A stretch of DNA of 64,000 nt from Bemisia tabaci (Eukaryota; Arthropoda; Insecta; Hemiptera; Aleyrodidae). The stretch is from NCBI RefSeq assembly GCF_918797505.1, contig NC_092796.1, positions 62,402,851-62,466,850 on the forward strand, in the 5' to 3' direction. Shown here in pieces: positions 20,790-30,759 of this stretch. The notes beneath the pieces are model-generated. The model worked only from the letters and a program-made list of their open reading frames with translations. It made no database searches and was not told where the DNA came from. A program made the translations under genes and the position numbers. Positions within the stretch are counted from its first letter, which is position 1, and every line of letters begins with the position of its first letter.

Positions 20790-23700
20790 GTACCAACTCT
20801 TCTCAGCTTAAAACAGCCCTTACCGTCGGGACTTGAGAGAGGAAAAAAATTAAATTGTTTTAAAAATACTACCTAGGGAACTTTGAGACATGGGCAAAAC
20901 TAGACATTTTTCTTGGGGGCCAAAGAGGTGCCTCATGAGATTGTGTTTTAGGGGGGGGGGGGGGGGGAGCAAGCAGAGAGACACATCACCAAAGGATGAC
21001 CGGGGAGCCTCTCTGAAGAACTGCTATGAAGCAATATTCAACTCTTCTTGCCAGAAAATAGACTCAGAACCATTTTGAAGATGGCAAAAATGTTACGCAC
21101 TTATTTTGCAAAATTCCTTACATTTTCTGAAAAAGTTCTAGTCTAGTAGATTTCTGGGAGAGTCAATAGCCTCCTCTGGCCCATCTAGTTTCGTCTATTT
21201 TGGTCATCTGAATGTTTTTCTTAAAGATTTGAGCAAAACTATCTTGATTACTCAAAATTCAAGTAACATGCCCAGTCCTAGTTTCAGGGGATGCATACGT
21301 AAATAAATTCGCCTTTGTTCAAGATAAGGCAGCGATTTATTTATAGAATAGACATTTATTTACAGAATGGAATGTGAAACATCCTGTTGCAAAGTGTAAT
21401 TTTTAAATTAAAGCCCGCTAATTTCCTCTTTTTTAGGAGAAATTTCCTTAGTTGGTCTTGCGCCCTTGACAAACATCGCAGAGGCAATGAAACTGTACCC
21501 GGATATTGCCTCCAATCTCAAGGAGATCCTCATTATGGGCGGTAACGACCCTGGTATGTTTTCATTGAAAATAATTTGCATGATGTTTTGATACTTACTC
21601 ACGGATACGAAGGGGGTTAAACTTCAAAAAGTTTCGAAAACTGTCCCAGAGTAATTAAACGAAAATGTCAAAAAAATGGTCAACCCTCAAATTCTGAGGT
21701 AAAATTCTCCCTCGCCCTCCCCGAGGAAACCCCTAACAGGACTCTACTGATCACGCACTAAATGAATATTTTTTATTATTTTACTTTGGATTTCCTCCCC
21801 AGTGAATTTTTGGCCATGTACTTAACAAAAAATAAAAAAGAAGAAAAGAAAAAAAAATTAAACCACGTAATATTTTTAATCAATACACAGTAAATCCATC
21901 TGATATCACTGAGGACCGTCGCTATTATCCCCTCGACAATTGGCATTAAGCCTTATTATGCAAATAAACTCTACCTAACTGTTTAGAACCTGGAAAAAAT
22001 GTGTATACGCCAAAAGCAATGTACAATATGACAACGTTTCCGCATGTACATCGTTTCTCAGATGTTCCAATGTAGATAAATCCCATCTGCTTCATGTTCA
22101 GTTTCTACACTAGTTGTTGACATTTTAATATACCTATTTTGGATTGTATCGCAGGCAAAAATGAAAAAAGTGCAGAGTTTAATTTCCTAACGGATCCAAC
22201 GAGTGCTAACGCAGTTATTACTCAAGCAAAAGTCCCGATCACAATTCTGCCCGTCGAACCATGCATCAACATTGATTTGGACCTCGTAAGTATTTGAATA
22301 AGCAACCATATACCTACCTACTTATTGCGCTTCCCGCGCTTAACTCCCCGCGTATTAAGAATTAATAATTTCTGTGATGACCAGCAATTTATACATACAG
22401 ATAGTGAAAGTGATGAAACAAGTGTACCTCCATTTTCGTCAAGTCAAAAGTATTACTGTTGCCCCATTTTTTTCAAAAGAAACCTGAGGAATAATTTTAT
22501 CGTAGAATGTAGAGAATATATAAGATTAGCGAGATAAAAATGAGGCAATATTTTATGAATGAAAGACTTTTGGTCTGAACGCCTTGTCATCAACTATATC
22601 GTGGGCTCTGTTTGGTCGCAAAATGACTGACACAGATTGTGGCACTCCGTGTTGCGTATGGAACAAATGAAGGCGCCCCATAGCATAGAGAAAAAAAGGA
22701 GGTGTTTGCATTTCGGGCATCTTGGATTTTTTTTGATGACGTAGGTCGGTACAACGAGTTTTATCATCGATTTTCTTGGAAATGGTGTAATTTATGGAAA
22801 AAGTCATACTATAGAAAGTGCTTGAAATTATATCAAAAGTTGATTTTAGCAAAAAAATCAGACATTATGGTCCGTTTTTCATACTTCTAATTCCGAATTT
22901 CGCTGGCCAGGTTGTACCGACCTACGTCACAGGGTAAACAAACCTCAAGATGCAAACACCTCTTTTTCTCTCTCTATGACTCCATGTAGAGTTCGTCACA
23001 ACATGCGCGAATAGTCGTTTGTAGCGGTGTCCTAGTTTTCTCCAATAGCCAAATAATACATACGTGGTCGTTGAAGTGTAATTCTTACACCCATCAAACC
23101 AACTTACGGTGAAACTCTCAAACCATGTGCCGCGGCTTTCAACGTTGCAAACCTCTTGCCATAATTTGTTTTCAGCTGAAGAGTATTGAACGTCATTTTT
23201 TTAAAACTTCCCTAGAATTTTCCTCTCTCTTTGAAGAATATCCTGTGAAAATTTGTGTAATGATGTCGATTCGTTTTCCTACACGAAAATAAAATGGGAG
23301 CTGAGATTTTGAAACAGCGCAATCGAGGTATGTGATTTGAGAGTTTCGTAAACGCAATCAACATTGCAAAAGGTTGCTGCGCATATAATACTGTGTGGCA
23401 ACGTTGCAACAATGTTGTCGTGACTAATAAGGCCTTGTCTCCACGGGCTGTTTCACGAGATTTGTCCCAGGGAAAAATCCCACTTACCAAGTTGGGAAAA
23501 ATATTGAGTTAATCAATATTTTTCCCAGTACCAAGTATGGTCCTTTTACCCTTAGGACCCACTGAGAGAAGAAGAAGAAGTGTAAACGAATTATGCGATA
23601 TTTTGTTGATTACTCCATTGTTCATGTTTCTTTAGTTAAAATAATGTGTCTAATAGTCAATTGAGTGCAATTATTATTTTAATCCCGGTTAAATACTCGA

Positions 23701-25240
23701 CTTTATCTAATTTATCTTCCCGCGCAAACTAGTCGCAGGACCGTATGAGCCTCGTCCCGTGGAGACGGTAACTGGGAAAAATCTCAGAAGTTTCATTCCT
23801 GTGATTCGAACTTGGGACAAATCCTATGAAAACGTCCCGTGGAGACAAGGCCTTAAAGTATGTGACTGCATCCACATTGCAAGCAAATCTCGCTTCGATA
23901 GTACCGAGGCAACTAAGTGGAAATATTATCGAGATGTGTCTCACATCGCATCTTTATCATGATCAAACTTAGGTGTAGATGTACCTAAAGCACTGTAATG
24001 GAAGGTCGAAAATAACACCAGAAATATTGATAGGTAAAATTCTTGACAAACGATATTTACATAACGCTGCAGACTCCCTGCATGCCATGCATACAGCTTG
24101 TTTTTTTTCTTCCATCAAGAAACACTGGATTTCATCTCTTAAAACTTTCCTGAATTTTCATCTCTAAATGAAGAATAACTCATTCAAATTTAAGCAACGG
24201 CGTTGTTTGTTGTCCATTGACAAAAAAAGGGAGCGGCCGGCGTGAGTGCAAAACTACGGGAGGCCGGGCGGCCTAACCCCTCCCCCGAAATTTTCCAGTT
24301 CCTGGCACCTCCCAAAACATGCAAAGGATTTTTTAAAGTATGCACTTGACAAATTTTTCATCTTGGAACTCGTTACTGGATCAATTTTTCGGCGAGAATA
24401 GTTCAAAAGTGCTTCCGAAACAACTCAATTTTTCCAAATTTTCCGCGGGAGGCCCCCGTGTGACGATAATTTTTTCCGTCACTTTAAGTTTCAGATAATT
24501 ATTCACCTGGGAAAATTTTTCCATTTTAAACCGTGCCGAATTTAATAATGGATTTATATAATTACTAGAGACCTGTGGCCGCTACGCGGCCTCCAACCAA
24601 TGAGAAGAACTACACGTAAAAAATAGTAGAACTACCACGTTCAAGTTATTTAGGAGATGAATGCATTCAAAAGACGACAGGTGCACGCGAAAAAAAGCAT
24701 ATTCATCTCCGATTGCAACGTTATGCACCAATTTTTATGTTTCATTTTTGAACACCGTTTTTAAAAAGCTACACACAGTTTTTCCCACGAATTTCTTAAA
24801 TGATCTCAAATGTAAGCAGTGAAACTTTTGACGCGATATTGTCGTTATCATTCTATTTTCTTTCTACGTAACAAAAAAAAAAAAAAAAAAAAAAAAATTA
24901 AATATCATGCGAGTTTCTAAATCGTTGCAATGAGGATACATATTATCCCTTTAATTATGGTAAAAAACGGAGCAAGGGGTCATGAATGATGACACATAAT
25001 CCTAGTTTACCGGTGGCTTTAGCGTCGCGCGAGCCTGGGAATGGAACGCGGTGGAGTCATCTTTGCAGTGTGACGCGCCTTCCATCCGGCTGGCGGTAAT
25101 ACGCCAACATCCATGGTCGAATAGTTATCTCGTTACGCCTGCCGTGAATGAAATTAAATATGGACTGGACGCGGGAAAAAGTGTTCTTATCTCCGATTGC
25201 AACGTTGTAAATATCTACTCATGCATGTTTAATTTTAATC

Positions 25241-25285
<45 letters not shown>

Positions 25286-28200
25286 GGCAACTGCCTACAC
25301 ACATAATAAAAGAACAACCGAGAGACCGAGACTCAGGTCTCGCGGCGTAGCGACGGCTCGTTTTTATTTTAATTTATTTTCCGGTTGAAAATGAAATTGT
25401 AACTATTTTGAAACGTTCCGGGTTTTGTTTATCCTTTGTACTTTTTTTGCAGCCTTTTCCCCAAATTAAGTTGTTCTTTTATTATGTGTATTTTGGCTGA
25501 TTAAGTTGTTTTTCATTCTGCCCACACACAGTTTATTAGAGGTTTCCGAGAAATTTCCGGAATGATCTAAACTAAAATCACAAAAAATTTCGACGCGATA
25601 TTTTCGTTCGTCCTGGTTTTTTTTTATTTTATTTATTAATTTATTCATTATTAAACCAAATTTAATATTACGCGAATCAAGTTTCATAATTGCTGCCTTG
25701 TTTTAAAATCGTCCGAGTTTCTGAATCGTTGCAATTAAGATACATATTTACCCTTTAATTGTGGTAAAAACCGAGCTGGAACCGTCAAAAGAAATGACTC
25801 ATGGTCCTAGTTATGGGGCGATTTTAGAGTCACTCAAGCCAGGAAAGATAGCGCAATCGAGTGTCGAGTCATCTTCACAGTGTGATGCGCCTTCAATCCA
25901 GTTAGCGGCAATGTGCCTGTACCCGTGGTCGAATAGTTATCACAAATGACTCTCGCATTGCGCTTGATGCAATGCGAGAAGTATTCATGCAGTCTTGTAG
26001 GCGCTAATATGCGCCCGACGCCGACCGCACTGTTTGGCGCAATGCGTGAAGTATTCCTACAGTCTTGCAGGCGCCAATATGAGTTTGACACCGACCACAC
26101 CGTGTTCGGCGCGATTATTCGAACTCACGTTAGGATAATCACGGCATCGAGCTATGGGGCTTAAAATACTCATGTTGTGTCTCGACGCCGCATGCGCAGT
26201 CCACCGTTGCCTCGTTTCTCCAGATAAAATATTTTTTCTGAGAAAAGTTACGAAAGTTTTCTATGTTCGCTTTTTAGCTTGAATGGGCCATTGAACAAGT
26301 AACGAGTTTAAGCATTCTAATGTATGATTCTTCAACAGAATTTTACGCAGAACATGATTCTCGCAACGAAATCTACTGAGATCAACTAGTCTAGCTAAGA
26401 TATTAACATATTTACTGTATATTGGTTACGGGAACTTTGAATTGCCCGGTCACAAGAAAAACAAAACCCTACGCGAGTCAAATTGCACACTACAACGGCT
26501 TTAGTAGACTACTCATTCGAGCCTTGTTTCTTCCCCACACTGTGCTGCTCAAAGTATGTACAGCTTGAACTTGGCGTCAAGCTGGAGGTTGCCATATTTT
26601 CATATTACTGAGACTGTCATAGTGACGTTTGAGGGGCAATTGAACCCAAGTAAATTATTCCTTCTTCCATGAGCAGAAAAGGTTGAACTTATTCATTAAA
26701 AACGTCATTACCACGGTTAGGAGTTAATCCAGGGTTAGTATTTCGATCCCTCGAGTTCGACGTTGAGCGATCAATATCCTCGTTGCCAATTGGTGTTCAC
26801 ACCGCGAGCCTGCAATCCTATGGGATCGAAGGATTGTGAAAAGTTTCCTGCTTTTCGTTCACTATTTTGTTAATCTTTTCCAATGAAAAAGAAACTAACC
26901 ATATATAGCCTGAAATATATACAGAATATTCTGCCAAAGGAGAAGAAAAATTAAGATCGTTTTAATACATTATGTTGAATATGGCTAGGAGACTGCCTCT
27001 GCAACGTTGCAGAAGGAGATCCGTGGCTTCCCACCAAGACCAATCCACACAGGTCAGTCATTGCGCATCTTTTTGAAAGCCACTTCCCCGCCCGGCCCTA
27101 ACTCGGCTGCACTCAATAGTACGTCACAATGGGTGCTCCCATAAGAAATACATTGCAAGCACTCAATAGTACGTCACTGCGCAGTAGAGTACCAAAACTC
27201 GTTCACGGGAATGACTGACCTGTGTGGATTGGTCTTGCTTCCCACTTTGATCATGTACATGATCTTTGACGTAAAATGTTGAGGCACATCCTCCGAAAAT
27301 CCATCGCCCATGGCGATTTCCATGACGACAATCGCCTCGGACAGCCAAATTATCAGCTGACCGAAAAAAACTCGCACGGGAAAAACGAAAAACCGCGCAT
27401 CTCCCGGCGGGACCAACGGGATATCCGATTTATCCAAGGGCGCAAGGGGAGCCGAGCCCACCGGCCGATCCCTATATTTTTCCCACCGTCGGAGGACCGG
27501 GACGGTCGAGCCGGTACCACCCGCGCACGGATCGGTCCGGCGGTTCGCGCTGAATTTTTACGCAGAGAAAAGGCTTATGGAATTATATATGGTGATGATG
27601 ATGACTAGGGGCCTGAGGCCGCTGCGCGGCCGCTAAACACTCAAAGGGAACTGCTCGTACGAAATCATAGAACAACCACGTTCAAGTTATTTATTATACC
27701 TAATTGAATACCTAGCAACTTGAATTGACAATAAATTTTGAAAAAAGATATAACACACTCTGAAATTTTGGAAATTGAAATTGGAATTTTGAATTTATCA
27801 TCATTTATTAACAATTTAAATTTATAATCTTGAAAAATTAAATTAATCCGGAAAATAATTTCGGACTTTTAAATGTGAAGTGCCAGTATTGTGATGCCAT
27901 GCATTTCAAAAAAGAGGAGGTGAACGGTCATTTTAACAGATGTTGTCATAATGGTCTTCTCAGACTTGCAAACCATGGAATCAATGACAAACTTCGCGAC
28001 CTCTTCTCCAAACCCATTTTCATGAGCAACATTTTGAGGTACAACAGTTGTATGGCTTTTGCATCTCTGTCAGCTTCCAAAGCTCATATAATTTTGAACC
28101 AAATCTTCTGCTATCGAAAACGAAAAATCATGGAGAATTTAAGTTTTATGTTGACCAGCTTCTCGAAAGAGAAATAAAATTTCTCAGGAAGTCTGCAACG

Positions 28201-29265
28201 TCGCAAAAGGAGAAACCTTCATCTCTCATTTTGCCCAAAAATGTGTATGAATAAAATTGAAGACATTATGACTGGCCTCTCTCAACTTATATTCGTATGT
28301 AACGATGAACAATGGGACGCGTTTGCTACGGCGCCTTGATACAACTATACAACCTCGACGGATGTCCGTATTGCGTTCGAAAAATTGAAGGCGTTTTGAC
28401 CTCCTACGCATAATACCTGTAGTTGATTCGATCGACAAACGCGTTGGTCGGCGGTGACGGGGACTTGATGCATTTTTTTAAACTTGATGAATGTCCGTAT
28501 CGCACCGACTAAAGTGCGAAACCACGTGTCTCCATTGCGGTGTTTCAAAATTTCCGTCCTTAATTACCTGCAGATATGTTACCAATCATACACTTTTGCA
28601 GGAGTGCAGAATCTTCCAAACTTCCACATTTTTCACGCACCCGCCCGCGAGCTTTCCAAATTTTTTTGCATCGGTTTTTCCACAAAATTTCGAGCCAAGT
28701 TAAGAGAAAACGACCTTTTTCTGTTTTTTGTTGACTTGATGCTGATGATCCTTCAAAATTTTCCCTGGCCCCACATTTTGGTTTCTTTTCCACATTTCCG
28801 CCCAGGCGGGCGCGTGATCGGGCATTTTCTGCACCCTTGCAGTTTTGCACACAGGTACTTTTCTTAGTTCTCAATAGTTTGCGTAACGCTATCCAGTTTA
28901 CCTATCCTTTCATTTTGTAGCCTTGGCGGTGGGGAGCGTTTAAAGACACGGCAAACCCGGTGATCCAGCTATTCAACGAGATCGAACGGAAATGTTGGAC
29001 GAACTTACCTGACCAGAAGACCTGGTGGGAGTGCGACCTTTTCCTGGCTTGCGGCATGATCAACCCGGCCGTGTTTCGGACCAATATCACGACGAACGCT
29101 CGCGTCGAAACGACCGGCCCCAGGGTGGGATTCATCGTCGCCGACGACGCCCAACCGCACAACGTCACCATCGTCACCAAGATCGACAGCAATATCCTCA
29201 TGCAGGAGGTCCTCCAATCGGCGGAGATCATCCAGCCGGCACCCGCCTCCTCCAGCTCGGGTTAG
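20618..29265 (+). CDS. Nucleoside hydrolase-like gene (IUNH family), four exons, 5' incomplete
   Basis: Inosine-uridine nucleoside hydrolases cleave the N-glycosidic bond of nucleosides into base and ribose (family knowledge). Four exons join in frame: 20618-20789, 21437-21553, 22155-22285 and 28921-29265. Visible family landmarks in order are PVYRG, GKDGFGD, GEISLVGLAPLTNIAEA, ILIMGGND, a PITILPVEPC segment and the terminal NVTIVTKID. The N-terminal exon with the calcium-binding DxDxxxDD motif was not found upstream, and the usual HDPL catalytic His-Asp is replaced by Cys-Asp (ECDLFLACG). The copy may be catalytically altered, incomplete or a decaying paralogue. The last intron is 6.6 kb of transposons. 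Family assignment is firm; activity is uncertain. Confidence 0.85.
21437..21553 (+). CDS. Nucleoside hydrolase exon b
   Basis: Follows a T-rich acceptor (CTCTTTTTTAG) and ends before GTATGT. It encodes GEISLVGLAPLTNIAEAM and ILIMGGNDPG, the most conserved core of the family (PLTN and the M-G-G loop). Phases match both neighbours. Confidence 0.92.
22155..22285 (+). CDS. Nucleoside hydrolase exon c
   Basis: Acceptor ATCGCAG, donor CTC-GTAAGT, phase 2 in and 0 out. It encodes AEFNFLTDPTSANAVI and KVPITILPVEPCINIDLDL, matching the family segment in which E-F-N-x-x-x-D-P precedes the ribose-binding region. Confidence 0.92.
22688..22974. mobile_element. TA-flanked MITE, 287 bp
   Basis: Inverted ends of about 60 bp with an A-rich start, then GGTGTTTGCAT and the block GACGTAGGTCGGTACAAC (complement near 22912-22929). 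TA lies at 22686-22687 and 22975-22976. Non-coding. Confidence 0.75.
23110..23450. repeat. Copy of the dispersed 'GTCTGCAACGTTGC' family
   Basis: Starts ACGGTGAAACTCTCAAA and ends with a mirrored 'tttgagagtttcgta' (about 23335-23350), with the internal 'aacttccctagaattttc' and 'ttctctttgaagaat' blocks common to the family. An old, diverged MITE copy. Confidence 0.55.
24565..24660 (-). mobile_element. Helitron-type 3' terminus (minus orientation)
   Basis: On the minus strand the sequence ends with a short GC hairpin (GGCCGC TAC GCGGCC on plus) followed within about 12 bases by CTAG and then T, the usual Helitron CTRR end with an A-T target. It shares 'accacgttcaagttattta' just inside with the terminus at 27605. 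The 5' end could not be placed. Confidence 0.6.
24785..25135 (+). repeat. Direct duplication, first copy
   Basis: Matches 25535-25940 in the same orientation with moderate divergence. Shared blocks include 'gcgatattgtcgtt', 'gagtttctaaatcgttgcaa', 'cagtgtgacgcgccttc' and 'tggtcgaatagttatc'. Both copies sit between the two Helitron-type ends, so this is probably part of a larger degraded element. Confidence 0.65.
25243..25282 (+). repeat. Poly-T tract (40 T)
   Basis: A run of 40 T between the two duplicated copies. It may be a retroposition scar on the opposite strand, or simple slippage. Confidence 0.8.
25535..25940 (+). repeat. Direct duplication, second copy
   Basis: Partner of 24785-25135, followed directly by the GC-rich tandem array at 25958-26120. 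Confidence 0.65.
25958..26120 (-). repeat. Short tandem array, same family as 1440-1620
   Basis: Two units about 70 bp apart (GAAGTATTC at 25978 and 26048) with 'tgcag.cgccaatatg'-type blocks. On the minus strand they read CGCATTGCGCCAAACA and AATACTTCACGCATTGCG, as in the copy at the left of the window. Confidence 0.65.
27027..27245. mobile_element. MITE with perfect 28-bp TIRs and 8-bp target duplication (hAT-like)
   Basis: TIRs at 27035-27062 and 27210-27237 are perfect over 28 bp (starting CAAGACCAATCCACACAGG). The flanks are the direct repeat CTTCCCAC at 27027-27034 and 27238-27245. The interior holds a 19-bp direct repeat (GCACTCAATAGTACGTCAC) twice. An 8-bp duplication fits hAT or P superfamilies. 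The perfect TIRs suggest a young insertion, made into a copy of the dispersed repeat family. Confidence 0.9.
27605..27700 (-). mobile_element. Helitron-type 3' terminus (minus orientation)
   Basis: CTAG at 27605-27608 follows (minus) the hairpin GGCCGC-GCA-GCGGCC and is followed by T, as at 24565; the inner 'accacgttcaagttattta' is shared. The two termini are tandem members of one family. Confidence 0.6.
27875..28177 (+). pseudogene. Helitron replicase/helicase protein fragment
   Basis: The frame encodes KCQYCDAMHFKKEEVNGHF, then CCHNGLL and SNILRYNSCMAFASLSAS. This is the Cys-rich region that leads into the Helitron-like N-terminal (Rep) domain of Helitron proteins in animals and fungi. Only about 75 residues are recognisable before the frame decays; the Rep HUH motif and helicase domain are missing. 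It lies on the opposite strand to the Helitron end at 27605, so it probably came from a separate autonomous copy. Confidence 0.75.
28921..29265 (+). CDS. Nucleoside hydrolase terminal exon d
   Basis: The acceptor CATTTTGTAG precedes CCT (phase 0), and the frame is open to TAG at 29263-29265. It encodes PWRWGAFKDTANPVIQLFNE, then WWECDLFLACGMINP, ETTGPRVGFIVADD and NVTIVTKIDSN, matching the C-terminal third of insect nucleoside hydrolases. The position of the family's catalytic His reads Cys. GC content is much higher than that of the adjacent introns. It ends with a low-complexity PAPASSSSG tail. Confidence 0.92.
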   Translation, partial: PWRWGAFKDTANPVIQLFNEIERKCWTNLPDQKTWWECDLFLACGMINPAVFRTNITTNARVETTGPRVGFIVADDAQPHNVTIVTKIDSNILMQEVLQSAEIIQPAPASSSSG

Positions 29266-29557
29266 ATTTTATCTTTGAGATTACCAACCATAGAGTACAA
29301 ACCAACGTCTTGAAGCGCCTTCGTTTTTGGGAGTAGGCAAATTGCGTTGAGAAATAACCCAGAGAAAAAATAGGGAGGTTGAGCTCTTGCATGAGACAGG
29401 ATTTGCGATTTCAGTGATTTTTCTTGTGAAAAATTTTGCGAGACACTCGATGATGCAACTGGTTTCTTTCTGAAACGAACTCCCAAGTTCAAAAAAAGCT
29501 CTCAACGTTCAAGCCGTAATGGAGAAGATCCCCCTCGCTACGCTGAAAGTCCATCTC
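29266..29557. other. Probable 3' flank/UTR of the hydrolase gene
   Basis: About 290 bases between the stop codon and the foldback element. No unambiguous AATAAA hexamer was noted. Confidence 0.4.
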
Positions 29558-30759
29558 TACAGGGTGTCCCAAAAGTCCGTCGACCCCCCCCCCCCCCCCT
29601 CGTAACTTTTGAACGGTTAGAGATAGAAAAACGAAACTTTGGGAATGTTTCTATCTAAAAGGGGTCCCCCCTTAAGATCTTAAAGGGTAACCCCTATCTT
29701 GTGATATATCATTAGAAAGAGCATAAAAAACTAAGAATTTTGGCGCAAACTGCAAATCAATATCTTAATTTTTGACCGAGTTAGGATCAAAAAGGTGAAA
29801 TGGCCAAAGGTTGCAAAGGTCAAATTTGACCTATTATCAAAAAATCATATCTCCGGTTCAAATTATCGTAAAGAAAAAAATAAAACGGGAAAATTTACCA
29901 TATTGTAAGCACTTTCAAGTAAAAATCACAGTAATTACTTCAAACTAATTTTAAGGGGGATTTCGGACCCCCAACTTCGTCATTTTAAAGGTCATACGAT
30001 ATTCTCGCGAAATGAGCCAATTTCCCCTTCCTTTTCTCAACATTATCTTAGTAAGTTCAAAATTAGTTCAACATTGCGTTTTCAAGTCCCCAAATTTCGA
30101 ATAAAGTTTTAAAAAAAAAGAAATTTAAATGGTTGAATTGAATCACCTTAAATTTCGTTTTTTGAACTTTGCTCGAAATTTGGGGACTTGAAAACGCAAT
30201 GTTGATAACTAATTTTGAACTTACTAAGATAATGTTGAGGAAAAGTAAGGGGAAATTGGCTCATTTCGCGAGAATATCGTATGACCTTTAAAATGACGAA
30301 TTTGGGGGTCCGAAATCCCCCTTAAAATTAGTTTGAAGTAATTACTGTGATTTTTACTTGAAAGTGCTTACAATATGGTAAATTTTCCCGTTTTATTTTT
30401 TTCTTTACGATAATTTGAACCGGAGATATGATTTTTTGATAATAGGTCAAATTCGACCTTTGACCTATCATAACTCGGTCAAAAATTAAGATACCTATTG
30501 ATTTGCGGTTTGCGCCAAAATTCTTAGTTTTTTATGCTCTTTCTAATGATGTATCTTAAGACAGGGGTTACCATTTGAAAAAAAAAAGTTGGGGGCTCCC
30601 GTGCCCCCCCTTCTGAGGGGAGGACAAAAATGTTGACCCCCCTAGAAGATGGACCTCTTTAAGATAACATCCCCAAAGTTTCATTTTTCTATCTCTAACC
30701 GTTCAAAAGTTACGAGGGGGGGGGGGGGGGGTAGGTACGGACTTTCAGGACACCGTGTA
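29558..30759. mobile_element. 1.2-kb TA-flanked foldback element
   Basis: TA at 29558-29559 and 30758-30759 flanks an element that begins CAGGGTGTCCCAAAAGTCCG and ends with the diverged complement. The arms run inward for over 500 bp with high similarity and meet near 30130. Ordered mirror blocks include a long C (left) or G (right) run, 'aacttttgaacggttagag', 'aattagtttgaagtaattac' and 'atcgtatgaccttt'. CAGGGTGTCCC ends with TA flanks are typical of mariner-related insect elements (family knowledge). There is no transposase. A transcript would fold into a very long hairpin. Confidence 0.88.

Larger units (their letters stand above)
22286..28920 (+). other. 6.6-kb intron packed with mobile elements
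   Basis: Between exons c and d lie a TA-flanked MITE (22688-22974), a dispersed-family copy around 23.1-23.45 kb, Helitron-type ends at 24565 and 27605, a duplicated block (24785-25135 and 25535-25940), poly-T tracts, the tandem family at 25958-26120, an 8-bp-duplication MITE (27035-27237) and a fragment of Helitron protein (27875-28177). No additional hydrolase exon is needed because c and d join in phase 0. Confidence 0.7.

Noticed and set aside
27174..27608. Plus- and minus-strand open frames of 110 and 95 codons
   Set aside because: GC-rich, with Arg/Pro-rich translation and no homology; they overlap the 8-bp-duplication MITE.
28484..28874. Open frames of 127 and 104 codons before the last hydrolase exon
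   Set aside because: Exons c and d join directly in phase 0, and the translations look like random AT-rich repeat sequence.
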